This document shows positions 45,381-53,940 of a stretch of 64,000 bases of DNA, in pieces. Below the pieces are notes generated by a model that ran no database searches, had not been told where the DNA came from, and was given only the letters and a program-made list of their open reading frames with translations. The DNA lies in contig NZ_JHXW01000003.1 in the NCBI RefSeq assembly GCF_000622245.1, positions 124,001 through 188,000 on the forward strand, written 5' to 3'. The translations under genes and the position numbers were made by a program. The stretch is from Fusobacterium perfoetens ATCC 29250 (GTDB lineage: Bacteria; Fusobacteriota; Fusobacteriia; Fusobacteriales; Fusobacteriaceae). Every line of letters begins with the position of its first letter. The first letter of the stretch is position 1.

Positions 45381-45415
45381 AAAAGGAGCTATATTGTAGC
45401 TCCTTTATTTTTTTA
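45381..45415. terminator. Terminator between the BI-1-like gene and the MATE gene
   Basis: AAAGGAGCTA/TAGCTCCTTT with a short loop and T-run; it overlaps the stop of the converging MATE gene. Confidence 0.8.
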
Positions 45416-46777
45416 TACTAAAGCTTTAATCCATCTTTTAGAAATAAATCTAGGGAAACCAAATAAAAGTCTTCCTACTTCTTCTAAGCAAATTAATAAA
45501 TATAAGATTTTTATATCTATATTAAAGAAAAATACTGAGAAAAACCCAAGTGGTATAGCTAAAAGCCACATAGAAACTCCTTCAGCAATAGTAGCATATA
45601 AAACATCTCCACCACCTCTAAAAGAACCTATAATAAAACTCATTCCTAAAAATCTAAAAGGTAAAATAAAAGCCATTATTTTTAAAATTATTAATATATT
45701 TTCTTTTATTTCAGTTGATACATTGAAAAATAAAGGTATTAAAGGAGAAGTAATAAAAAATAAAATTCCAACAACAATTCCAACTAAAAAAGAAAAAGAA
45801 GCCATTTTTTTTCCTTTTTCAAAAACTTCTTGAATAGATTCTCCAGCTCCTATACTATGTCCAATAATAATTGAACTAGCCACTCCAAGTCCTATTCCAA
45901 AAATATGAAATAAATTATTTGTTATTCCAGCTATTTGCATAGTAGCTATAGCATCAGCACCTAATAAAGAATAAGATTTTGAATAAGCTGTAACTCCAGA
46001 AACCCATATAAAATCATTAATAACTACTGGAGTAGCAGTTTTAATAAAAAGTTTCACATCATAAGAATCAAATGAAAATAATTCTTTAAAAGTAGCTTTT
46101 ATTATATGATTTTTTATATATACTATATAAGTAAGATATAAGAATTCGATAAGTCTTGAAAAAGTTGTTCCTAAAGCAGCTCCAACAACTCCCATAGGCT
46201 CTAATCCAAGCTTTCCAAAAATAAAAATATAATTCAATATTCCATTAAAAAGAAAACCAATTATACTCCCTTTCATAGGAGTTGAAGTTTCTCCAACACT
46301 TCTCATAGTTGCGCAAAAATTAAATGATAAACAAGTAAAAATATAACTAGGAGCAACTGTTCTTAAATAATTAGAACCAATTTCAATAACTTTTTCATTA
46401 TTTATAAAAGCTTTTATAATAATTTGAGGAAAAAATAAAGCAATTAGTGTAAAGATTAGTGTAACTAATAAGGAAATAATATAAGAAATTCCAGAGAATT
46501 TTTTTATATTATGTAATTCTCTTTTTCCCCAGAACTGTGACATAAGAACACTTCCTCCTACACAAACAGCAGTCATAGTAAGGAAAAATACTAAATAATA
46601 TTGATTAGCCAATCCAACAGCAGCAATTTCGTTAACTCCTAAATGTCCTATCATAATATTGTCAAGTAGATTTAAAGAAGAAGTAACTAAATTTTGTCCT
46701 ATTAATGGTAAAGATAAAATTAATAAATTCTTAATAAATATTTTGTCATATTTGAAAAGCAATAAAATTTTATTCAT
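45413..46777 (-). CDS. MATE family efflux transporter
   Basis: 454 aa with twelve expected membrane helices in two similar halves. The first half begins ILSLPLIGQNLVTSSLNLLDNIMIGHLG and the second half carries a matching GLGVASSIIIGHSIGAGE. MATE pumps export cationic drugs or metabolites in exchange for Na+ or H+. AGGAGAAT precedes the ATG. Its transcript begins with a terminator-like hairpin (see 46804-46844), so expression may be controlled by early termination. Confidence 0.9.
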   Translation of the reverse strand: MNKILLLFKYDKIFIKNLLILSLPLIGQNLVTSSLNLLDNIMIGHLGVNEIAAVGLANQYYLVFFLTMTAVCVGGSVLMSQFWGKRELHNIKKFSGISYIISLLVTLIFTLIALFFPQIIIKAFINNEKVIEIGSNYLRTVAPSYIFTCLSFNFCATMRSVGETSTPMKGSIIGFLFNGILNYIFIFGKLGLEPMGVVGAALGTTFSRLIEFLYLTYIVYIKNHIIKATFKELFSFDSYDVKLFIKTATPVVINDFIWVSGVTAYSKSYSLLGADAIATMQIAGITNNLFHIFGIGLGVASSIIIGHSIGAGESIQEVFEKGKKMASFSFLVGIVVGILFFITSPLIPLFFNVSTEIKENILIILKIMAFILPFRFLGMSFIIGSFRGGGDVLYATIAEGVSMWLLAIPLGFFSVFFFNIDIKILYLLICLEEVGRLLFGFPRFISKRWIKALV

Positions 46778-46803
46778 AAAATTCTCCTATAAAAAATGAA
46801 AAT

Positions 46804-46844
46804 AAAAAAGCAGTGGGTTATTAATAGCTGCCCACCTGCTTTTA
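46804..46844 (-). promoter_or_regulatory. Terminator-like hairpin in the MATE leader (attenuator candidate)
   Basis: On the minus strand AAAGCAGGTGGG pairs with CCCACTGCTTT (one bulged G), followed by TTTTTTATTTT. It begins within about 5 bases of the expected RNA start and ends 27 bases before the MATE ATG. No gene on the plus strand could need it as a terminator. Confidence 0.6.
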
Positions 46845-46852
46845 ACTAAAAT

Positions 46853-46881
46853 ATTATACTTAAAAAAATTTGATTAGTCAA
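46853..46881 (-). promoter_or_regulatory. Promoter of the MATE gene
   Basis: Minus strand: TTGACT (46881-46876), 17-base spacer, TATAAT (46858-46853). RNA start expected near 46846. Confidence 0.7.
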
Positions 46882-46940
46882 TAAAATATAAAGAATTTAA
46901 TTAATAAAAATATTAATTAAGCTAGATAAAAATAAAAAAT

Positions 46941-46979
46941 TTTGTTATAATTTTTTTAATGGGAGAAAATTATAACAAA
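46941..46979 (+). promoter_or_regulatory. Large inverted repeat over the thrE promoter (operator candidate)
   Basis: TTTGTTATAATTTT (46941-46954) and its exact reverse complement AAAATTATAACAAA (46966-46979) with 11 bases between. The left arm includes the -10 box TATAAT (46946-46951); the right arm touches the ribosome site. The -35 region is poor (TAGATA), as expected of a regulated promoter. Confidence 0.6.
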
Positions 46980-46993
46980 GGAGATTTTAGTTA

Positions 46994-47773
46994 ATGGATA
47001 AAACTCTTAATAAATTAGAAAGTGAAATTTTAGAATTAACTTCATATACAGGTAAAGTAATTCTTCAAAATGGAGGAGAAGTTTATAGGGCAGAAGATGT
47101 TATTTGTAGAGTAGGAAGACATTATGGATATGAAATAGAAACTTTTGTTACCTTGACTTGTATAGTTGTATCTATAAAAGGAAAGGATGAGCAGTATCAT
47201 TCTTTAGTTACAAGGATATCAGAGAGAAGTTGGAACCTAAATAAAATTCATAAGACTAATAAACTTATAAGAGAAATAGATAATTATACTTTTGATGAAT
47301 TTTATGAAAAATTAAAAAAAATAGATAATAATTTTTATATTGAATTATACAGATATATGGCAGGTTTTGTTTTTGTATCCATTTTTTTTACCCTACTTTT
47401 TGGTGGAAATTTTAGAGATTCTTTAATAGGTGGACTTACAGGAATAACAGTTGGAGTAGGAAGTTATTATTTAGGAAAAATGGGAGCTAATGGAGTTTTA
47501 ATAAATAGTATAGGAAGTATGATATGTACAACAATTCCTTGTATAGGAAATTATTATGGGTATACAGAAAATACATCTATAATAATAATTTCTTGTTTAA
47601 TGAATTTAGTTCCAGGATTAGTATTTGTGAATGCGATAAGAGATTTTATTTCTGGAGATTTAATAGCAGGAAGTTCAAGACTTATGGAAGCTATTATGAT
47701 AGCTACTTCTTTGGCTGTTGGAGCTGGGGTTATTTTAAAAATTTATACTACTATTGGAGGTGTAATTTATTAA
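46994..47773 (+). CDS. Threonine/serine exporter, ThrE N-terminal half (DUF1212)
   Basis: 259 aa. A soluble part (1-125) with the SYTGKVILQNGGEVYRAEDVI stretch typical of ThrE, then five membrane helices. In Corynebacterium ThrE is one protein; here, as in many bacteria, the second half is the next gene. Exports threonine or serine, by family. AAAGGAG ribosome site sits against the inverted repeat. Confidence 0.88.
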   Translation: MDKTLNKLESEILELTSYTGKVILQNGGEVYRAEDVICRVGRHYGYEIETFVTLTCIVVSIKGKDEQYHSLVTRISERSWNLNKIHKTNKLIREIDNYTFDEFYEKLKKIDNNFYIELYRYMAGFVFVSIFFTLLFGGNFRDSLIGGLTGITVGVGSYYLGKMGANGVLINSIGSMICTTIPCIGNYYGYTENTSIIIISCLMNLVPGLVFVNAIRDFISGDLIAGSSRLMEAIMIATSLAVGAGVILKIYTTIGGVIY

Positions 47774-47774
47774 A

Positions 47775-48215
47775 ATGATAGGACAATTTGGATATTCAGC
47801 ATTGGCAACTTATGGTTTTTGTCTTATTTTTAATGTAAGAGGAATCATTGGATTTTATGCTTCAATAGTAGGAGGGCTAGGTTGGTTGGTATATTATATT
47901 TTTAATAAAATGGGATATTCTCTAGCTATTTCTTTTTTCTTGGCTGGAGCAGTAGCTACATTAGGTTCAGAAATTATAGCTCGAAAATTAAAAACTCCTG
48001 TAACTTCATCACTTATTCCAACATTTACTCCTTTAGTGCCAGGAAGTGGTGCATATTATACAATGTTATATCTTGTAAATGGTGAATATGAAAAAGCCAT
48101 GGAAAAAGGAGCAGAAACTTTTATAATATCAATAGCAATAATATTTGGATTTTTAGTAATAACAGATTTTTTTAAACTATACACTAAATATAAAAATAGA
48201 AAAAAGAGAGGTTAA
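47775..48215 (+). CDS. Threonine/serine exporter, ThrE C-terminal half (DUF3815)
   Basis: 146 aa with four membrane helices. Matches ThrE_2: GFYASIVGGLGWLVYYI, LATLGSEIIARKLKTP-like VATLGSEIIARKLKTP and TPLVPGSGAYYTMLYLV. One base after the first half, with GGAGGTG inside the end of that gene, so both subunits are made in equal amounts. Confidence 0.88.
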   Translation: MIGQFGYSALATYGFCLIFNVRGIIGFYASIVGGLGWLVYYIFNKMGYSLAISFFLAGAVATLGSEIIARKLKTPVTSSLIPTFTPLVPGSGAYYTMLYLVNGEYEKAMEKGAETFIISIAIIFGFLVITDFFKLYTKYKNRKKRG

Positions 48216-48218
48216 AAA

Positions 48219-48689
48219 TTGAAAAAAACAAATGCAGTAAGAGAGTTAGAGCAACATAAAATAAAATATTCTCTTAGAGAATATAAAGTAGATGAAAATG
48301 ATTTAAGTGCTATTCATGTAGCTTTAGAAACAGGATTAGAATTAGAAAGAGTTTTTAAAACATTAACTTTATTAAATGAAAAAAATGAATTAATAGTAGC
48401 TTGTATTCCTGGAGGAGATAATATTGATTTAAAAAAATTAGCAAAAGTGGCTAATTGTAAAAAAGTTGAGATGTTACCTCTAAAAGATTTAACAGCTTAT
48501 ACAGGCTATGTAAGAGGAGGATGTTCTCCAATAGGGATAAAAAAGAAACACACAAGTTTTATTCATGAATCATCTTTAAAATATGAAACAATAATTTTTA
48601 GTGGTGGAATGAGAGGACTTCAAATAGAGATGTCAGCAAAAGATTTAATAAATTATTTAAAAATGACAGTAGGAGACATTATAGTATAA
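48219..48689 (+). CDS. ybaK: Cys-tRNA(Pro)/Cys-tRNA(Cys) deacylase YbaK
   Basis: 156 aa. Frees mischarged Cys from tRNA(Pro). Seen: the conserved Lys in VFKTLTLLNEKNE, the loop GYVRGGCSPIGIKKKH and the GMRGLQIEMSAKDL end, all typical of YbaK. The start is TTG at 48219 behind AGAGAGGTT, which begins in the family position (KKTNAVRELEQ). Three bases after the exporter half, so it belongs to this run. Confidence 0.9.
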   Translation: MKKTNAVRELEQHKIKYSLREYKVDENDLSAIHVALETGLELERVFKTLTLLNEKNELIVACIPGGDNIDLKKLAKVANCKKVEMLPLKDLTAYTGYVRGGCSPIGIKKKHTSFIHESSLKYETIIFSGGMRGLQIEMSAKDLINYLKMTVGDIIV

Positions 48690-48701
48690 AAGAGGAAAAA
48701 A

Positions 48702-49355
48702 GTGGAAAAACAATTATTAGAAGATTTTTTACAAAATAAAATAAAAGATAAAATAATTGGTCAAGAAAAGAAATTATTATTTTCTGTTATGGTATTATTT
48801 TGTGAAGTTAATGGGAAGTTAAATTTACTTTTTGAAAAAAGAGCTATGAATATAGCTCAAGGTGGAGAAATATCTTTTCCAGGGGGAAAAAAAGAGAAAG
48901 GAGATGTAGATTTTACAGAAACAGCTCTTAGAGAAACAGAAGAAGAAATAGGAATCTCAAGAGATAGAATAGAAAAAGTAATAAATTATGGGAAATTAGT
49001 GATGGCTACAGGTCAATTAATAGAAGTTAAATTAGGATATATAGAAAATTTTAATTTGAATGAAATACAATTAAATAAAGATGAAGTAGAGAGAGTTTTT
49101 TTAGTTCCTTTGGAATTTTTATTAAAAACAGAACCTTATATAGAAAAGGTTATGGTTCAAAATAATCCTCATTATGAAAATGGAAATAAAAAAATAATAT
49201 TTCCATCAGAAAAATTAGGACTTCCACAAATTTATTGGAAGCCATGGGGAAGGGAAAGAGAGATTTATTTTTATAAATATAAAGATGATATTATTTGGGG
49301 AATAACAGGAGAGATTATTTATTCCTTAATTAATGATATAAAAAATAGTAAATAG
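48702..49355 (+). CDS. Nudix hydrolase, CoA pyrophosphatase-like
   Basis: 217 aa. Nudix box GGKKEKGDVDFTETALRETE followed by EEIGI (about 65-90) is intact. The stretch before it, AQGGEISFPGG, matches the CoA pyrophosphatase (NudL/YeaB) signature. Such enzymes cut CoA to phosphopantetheine and 3',5'-ADP. GTG start at 48702 after AGAGGAAA. Nine bases before the first Cof phosphatase. Confidence 0.85.
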   Translation: MEKQLLEDFLQNKIKDKIIGQEKKLLFSVMVLFCEVNGKLNLLFEKRAMNIAQGGEISFPGGKKEKGDVDFTETALRETEEEIGISRDRIEKVINYGKLVMATGQLIEVKLGYIENFNLNEIQLNKDEVERVFLVPLEFLLKTEPYIEKVMVQNNPHYENGNKKIIFPSEKLGLPQIYWKPWGREREIYFYKYKDDIIWGITGEIIYSLINDIKNSK

Positions 49356-49364
49356 GATGGTAGT

Positions 49365-50156
49365 ATGATAAAATTAATAGTAACAGATATGGATGGGACC
49401 TTATTAGATGATAATAAAAAAATAGATGAAAGTTTTTGGGAAATTCATAAAAAAATAACGGACTTAGGAATACAATTTGTAGTAGCAAGTGGAAGGCAAT
49501 ATTATAATATAATTAAAAATTTTGAAAGATTAAATAATAAAAATATAATTGTAATGGCAGAAAATGGGGCTATTGTTATGGAAGAAGAAAAAGAATTGTA
49601 TTCTCAAGGTCTTCCTTTTGAAGATGCAGTAGAACTTATAAATGTTGGTAGAAAAATTTCTACAGCTCATCTAGTATTTTGTGGGAAGAAAAAAGCATAT
49701 TTAGAAAATAATGATGAGGATTTTATAAAAGAAGTTGAAAAATATTATGAAAAATATGAAATAGTAGAAGATTTAACAAAAGTAGATGACATTCCTTTAA
49801 AAGTAACTATCTGTGATTTAACAGGAAGTGAAAAAAATTCATATCCTTATTATAAAAAATATGAAGAAATATATAAAGTGGCAATTTCTGGAGAGATTTG
49901 GTTAGACATTACAGAAAAAAATGTAAACAAAGGAATAGCTTTAAAAAATTTACAAGAAAAGTTAGGAATAAAAAAATCAGAAACAATGGTATTTGGAGAT
50001 TTTTTAAATGATTATGAACTGATACAACAAGGAGACTATAGCTTTGTTATGGATAATGGACATCCAGAGTTAAAAAAGATAGCTAAATATAGTGGTGGAG
50101 ATAATAATAAAGCAGGGGTAGTAAATTCCATAAAGAAATATATATTGAAAAAATAA
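49365..50156 (+). CDS. Cof-type HAD-IIB phosphatase, copy 1
   Basis: 263 aa. Motif I DMDGTLLDD (7-15), motif II VVASGRQYYN, and motif IV FGDFLNDYELIQQGD with the metal ligands. Cof-type HADs dephosphorylate sugar phosphates, FMN or PLP. It is highly similar throughout to the gene that follows (shared GDFLNDYELIQQG and VASGRQYYNI), so the two arose by duplication. Confidence 0.9.
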   Translation: MIKLIVTDMDGTLLDDNKKIDESFWEIHKKITDLGIQFVVASGRQYYNIIKNFERLNNKNIIVMAENGAIVMEEEKELYSQGLPFEDAVELINVGRKISTAHLVFCGKKKAYLENNDEDFIKEVEKYYEKYEIVEDLTKVDDIPLKVTICDLTGSEKNSYPYYKKYEEIYKVAISGEIWLDITEKNVNKGIALKNLQEKLGIKKSETMVFGDFLNDYELIQQGDYSFVMDNGHPELKKIAKYSGGDNNKAGVVNSIKKYILKK

Positions 50157-50165
50157 AAAATTTAG

Positions 50166-50196
50166 AGGATAAACAGAGATGTTTATCCTTATTTTA
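50166..50196 (+). terminator. Terminator between the two Cof phosphatase genes
   Basis: AGGATAAAC (50166-50174) pairs with GTTTATCCT (50181-50189), then TATTTTA. Confidence 0.65.
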
Positions 50197-50208
50197 TAGG
50201 AGGAAAAA

Positions 50209-50997
50209 ATGATAGATATAAAATTAATAGCAACAGATATGGATGGAACATTATTAGATGATAATAAAAAAATAAATGAGGAATTTTGGGAGATACATAA
50301 AAAAATAACAGATAAAGGAATTTATTTTGTAGTAGCAAGTGGAAGACAATATTATAATATAAAAAAGAGATTTGAAAGAGCTAAAAATAATGTAATAATG
50401 ATAGTAGAAAATGGTGCTTTAGTCATAAAAGATGGAGAAGAAATATATTCAAAAGGATTTACAAGAGAAGATACTTTAAAAATAATTGATATAGGAAGAA
50501 AAAATAAAAGTTCGAATATAATTTATTGTGGAAAAACAAAAGCATATATTGAAGAAAGAGATGAAAAATTTTTAGAAGAATTTAAAAGGTCATATGATGC
50601 TTATGAAATAGTAGAAGACTTAACAAAAATACAAGAACCAGCTTTAAAAATATCTATTTGTGATTTAACAGGAGTAGAAAAAAATTCATATCCTTTCTTT
50701 AAAAATATTTCTCCTAATGTAAAAGTAGCTATTGGAGGAAAATGGTGGCTTGATATGACAGAGATAGAAGTCAATAAAGGGGTAGCTTTACAAAAAATTC
50801 AAGAGTTGTTGAATATAAAAAAATCAGAAACAATGGTATTTGGAGATTTTTTAAATGATTATGAATTAATCCAACAAGGAGAATATAGTTTTGCTATGGA
50901 AAATGGACACCCAGAATTAAAAAAAATAGCTAAATATAATGGAGGAAACAATAATGAGGCTGGAGTAATAAAAAATATAAAAAAATTTATTTTATAA
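50209..50997 (+). CDS. Cof-type HAD-IIB phosphatase, copy 2
   Basis: 262 aa. Same motifs as copy 1: DMDGTLLDD near residue 9, VASGRQYYNI and FGDFLNDYELIQQGEYSF. The cap domain has diverged most, which suggests different substrates. It has its own TAGGAGGA ribosome site and lies behind a weak terminator, so the two copies may be expressed at different levels. Confidence 0.9.
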   Translation: MIDIKLIATDMDGTLLDDNKKINEEFWEIHKKITDKGIYFVVASGRQYYNIKKRFERAKNNVIMIVENGALVIKDGEEIYSKGFTREDTLKIIDIGRKNKSSNIIYCGKTKAYIEERDEKFLEEFKRSYDAYEIVEDLTKIQEPALKISICDLTGVEKNSYPFFKNISPNVKVAIGGKWWLDMTEIEVNKGVALQKIQELLNIKKSETMVFGDFLNDYELIQQGEYSFAMENGHPELKKIAKYNGGNNNEAGVIKNIKKFIL

Positions 50998-51052
50998 AAA
51001 AATAATAAACAAAATAAATTATATACTTGCGAAAAATTAAATGTATAAATAC

Positions 51053-51081
51053 TTGACTTTTGGGAATAATTGAACTAAAAT
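51053..51081 (+). promoter_or_regulatory. Promoter of the GltS-M20-M20 operon
   Basis: TTGACT (51053-51058), 17-base spacer, TAAAAT (51076-51081), 39 bases before the transporter start. Confidence 0.55.
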
Positions 51082-51120
51082 GTAATATCTTAAGAAATTA
51101 AACTTTAGGGGGGTAATAAT

Positions 51121-52506
51121 ATGACTAGTGCAATGTTAACAGATTTTTTAAAAAGTTTAGGGCTTCTTGGGGCATTTTTACTTTTAGGTGTTTTTATAAG
51201 AGCTAATGTAAAAATTTTTCAAAAAACATTTATACCAGCAGGAGTGATAGGAGGATTTTTACTTTTAATATTAGGACCTCAATGTATAAATATATTACCT
51301 GTGCCAAAAGAATGGTTTAGTATTTATTCTTTACTTCCAGGAGTATTAATAGTACCAGTAGTTGCTGCAGTTCCATTAGGCTTAAATATAGGAAGTGGAA
51401 AAAATACAGATTCTGATGTTTTAAAAAATGTAATACCATTAATAGGAATAGGACTTGGAGCTTCAATGTTTCAATTTGCTGTAGGATATGGGACTCATGT
51501 ATTATTTTCAGGACAAGATTTATATGATGTATTTGGAATAGAATTAGCAATAGGATTTGTTGGAGGACATGGTACAGCAGGAACTTTAGGAAATATTCTT
51601 TCAGGATTAAATTTACCATATTGGCAAACTTCACAAGGTGTTGCTACAACAACTGCTACATTTGGAATTGTTGGAGGAATATTAATAGGAATAGGATTAA
51701 TAAACTGGGCAGCTCGTCATGGACATACAGCTTTATTAAAAAAACCAGCTGATATTCCAGAGCCACTTCGTATTGGGTATCAAAAAGATATGTCAAAACA
51801 AAATTCAATTGGACGTGAAACAACATTATCTTCTTCAATAGATACTGTGGCTTTTCATGCTGCTATAATTTTTGTTGCTTGTGGACTAGCTTATATAGTT
51901 TTATCTTTTACAAAAAAATTTAAAATTCCTGTATTAAGTAGTATTTCAGTATGGGCTTATGCAATGATAGTAATGTTTATTATTTGGGGAATAATGAGAA
52001 AATTAAATCTAAGTTATTTAGTAGATGATAAAGTAAAAAGTAAAATTTCAGGGTCTTTTACAGAATATGCTGTAATAGCAGCAATAGCAAGTTTACCTAT
52101 AAAAGCAGTAGCTGCTTATATAGTTCCAATTCTTGTTATGGTTGTTGTAGGTTATATAGTAACAACAGGTATTTTATTTATATTCTGTAAAAAATATTTA
52201 AAAGGATATTGGTTTGAACAAATGATTGGGACTTTTGGAATGAGTACAGGAGTATTTTTAACAGGAGTATTATTACTTCGTGTATGTGACCCTAACTTAG
52301 AAAGTCCAGCATTAGCTAATTATTCATTATCTTATACAATAACAAGTATAATTTATTTTGCTATGTTAAATTTATTTATTATGTTACCAATGTCTTCTGG
52401 AGCTGGAGTAACTACAATGGTTGCTACAGGAATAGGAACTGTTATATTAATAGCTACAATAATAAGTAGTAGAATTTTATTTGGAAAAGAATTTAAAGGA
52501 AATTAA
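51121..52506 (+). CDS. Sodium/glutamate symporter-type transporter (ESS/GltS family)
   Basis: 461 aa with ten or more membrane helices. Two Gly-rich re-entrant regions typical of GltS are seen: GFVGGHGTAGTLGNIL (about 140-155) and GMSTGVFLTGVLLLRVCDP (about 379-397). GltS takes up glutamate with Na+. Here it heads an operon with two amidohydrolases, so the natural substrate may be an N-acylated amino acid such as p-aminobenzoyl-glutamate. Strong GGGGGG ribosome site. Confidence 0.85.
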   Translation: MTSAMLTDFLKSLGLLGAFLLLGVFIRANVKIFQKTFIPAGVIGGFLLLILGPQCINILPVPKEWFSIYSLLPGVLIVPVVAAVPLGLNIGSGKNTDSDVLKNVIPLIGIGLGASMFQFAVGYGTHVLFSGQDLYDVFGIELAIGFVGGHGTAGTLGNILSGLNLPYWQTSQGVATTTATFGIVGGILIGIGLINWAARHGHTALLKKPADIPEPLRIGYQKDMSKQNSIGRETTLSSSIDTVAFHAAIIFVACGLAYIVLSFTKKFKIPVLSSISVWAYAMIVMFIIWGIMRKLNLSYLVDDKVKSKISGSFTEYAVIAAIASLPIKAVAAYIVPILVMVVVGYIVTTGILFIFCKKYLKGYWFEQMIGTFGMSTGVFLTGVLLLRVCDPNLESPALANYSLSYTITSIIYFAMLNLFIMLPMSSGAGVTTMVATGIGTVILIATIISSRILFGKEFKGN

Positions 52507-52508
52507 TA

Positions 52509-53924
52509 ATGAAAAATTATGATAAAATTTTAGAAGAATTAAATGGAAAAATTTGGGATTATTCTGAATTAAAATTTAATGAATATAAATCTTCAAATGA
52601 TATGATAGAAATTTTAAAAAATGAAAATTTTATAATAAAAAAAGGTTTGGCCGGAATGGATACAGCTTTTACAGCTACTTTTGGAAGTGGAAAACCAGTT
52701 ATAGGAATTTTAGGAGAATTTGATGCTCTTTCAGGATTAAGTCAAAAACCAGGAGAAGATAAACCTGTTCCAAGGGAAGAAACAAAAAATGGACATGGTT
52801 GTGGACATTGTTTATTAGGAACAGCTGGAATAGGAGCCGTTTTAATGGTTAGAGATTTTTTAGTAGAAAATAATAGAGAAGGAACTATTGTTTTTATTGG
52901 TTGTCCAGGAGAAGAGGGAGGTTCAGGAAAAGCTTATTTAGCTAGAGAAGGAGTATTTGATAATTTAGATATAGCTTTAACATGGCACCCAGCTGGTGGA
53001 AATGCTGTAATAACAGGTTCTTTTCAAGCAAATTGTCAAGTATATTTTAAATTTAAAGGAGTATCTTCACATGCTGCTGGTTCTCCTCACTTAGGACGTA
53101 GTGCTTTAGATGCTGTAGAATTAATGAATGTTGGGGTAAATTATTTAAGAGAACATATAGAACCAACAGATAGAATTCATTATGCAGTATTAGATACAGG
53201 AGGAACATCTCCAAATGTTGTTCAAAGTCATGCTAAAGTACTTTATTTAATTCGTTCTACAGATACAGAGAAAGTAAAAAAATTGTATGAAAGAGTTTGT
53301 AAAGTAGCTAAAGGAGCAGCTTTAATGACAGAAACAGAAGTTGAGATTGTATTTGATAAAGCTTGTTCAAATGTAATATCGAATAGTATTTTAGAAGATG
53401 TATTATATGAAACAATGAAAGAAATTTCTTTGCCAGATTATGATGAGAAAGATTTAGAATTTGCTGAAAAAATAAAGAAAACTATAACAGATGTTGACAG
53501 AAATAGTGATATGTCTTTAATGTTTGTATCAAATTTTAGAAGAAAAGAATTAGCTAATAGATATAAAGAAATATTAATGTCTGATTTTGTAGTAGAACAT
53601 ACTCATCAAGATATTAACATTCCAGGTTCATCAGATGTTGGTGATTGTAGTCATGTAGTACCTACAGCTCAATTTTCAGGAGCTTGTTTTGTACCAGGAA
53701 CTCCAGCCCATTCTTGGCAAATGGTTTCTCAAGGTAAAGAGGGAATAGCTGTAAAAGGAATGTTGTATGCTTCTAAAGTATTAGCAAAATCAGTAGAAAG
53801 ACTTATAAAAAATCCTCAATTAATAGAAAAAGCAAAAGAAGAATTTAATAAAGTTACTGAGAAAAAAGCATATTCTTGTCCTATTCCTATAGAAGTAAAA
53901 CCAGATATATTAGGAAATAGATAA
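52509..53924 (+). CDS. M20 amidohydrolase, AbgB-like (p-aminobenzoyl-glutamate hydrolase subunit B type)
   Basis: 471 aa, the size of AbgB (481 in E. coli). Marks: LGEFDALSGLSQ, the metal site HGCGHCLLGTAG (about 95-106; HGCGH where AbgA-like proteins have HACGHD), GCPGEEGGSGKAYL and VGDCSHVVPTAQF. AbgA and AbgB form a heterodimer that splits p-aminobenzoyl-glutamate, a folate breakdown product. Two bases after the transporter, with weak ribosome site, so coupled to it. Confidence 0.85.
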   Translation: MKNYDKILEELNGKIWDYSELKFNEYKSSNDMIEILKNENFIIKKGLAGMDTAFTATFGSGKPVIGILGEFDALSGLSQKPGEDKPVPREETKNGHGCGHCLLGTAGIGAVLMVRDFLVENNREGTIVFIGCPGEEGGSGKAYLAREGVFDNLDIALTWHPAGGNAVITGSFQANCQVYFKFKGVSSHAAGSPHLGRSALDAVELMNVGVNYLREHIEPTDRIHYAVLDTGGTSPNVVQSHAKVLYLIRSTDTEKVKKLYERVCKVAKGAALMTETEVEIVFDKACSNVISNSILEDVLYETMKEISLPDYDEKDLEFAEKIKKTITDVDRNSDMSLMFVSNFRRKELANRYKEILMSDFVVEHTHQDINIPGSSDVGDCSHVVPTAQFSGACFVPGTPAHSWQMVSQGKEGIAVKGMLYASKVLAKSVERLIKNPQLIEKAKEEFNKVTEKKAYSCPIPIEVKPDILGNR

Positions 53925-53940
53925 AAAAAAGGAGGAAAAA

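Noticed and set aside
46804-46844. MATE leader as a known riboswitch (preQ1, guanidine)
   Set aside because: I see none of their conserved loops, and the leader before the hairpin is too short.
47524-47778. Plus-strand frame overlapping the thrE junction
   Set aside because: It is an alternative frame of the exporter gene with aromatic-rich nonsense sequence.
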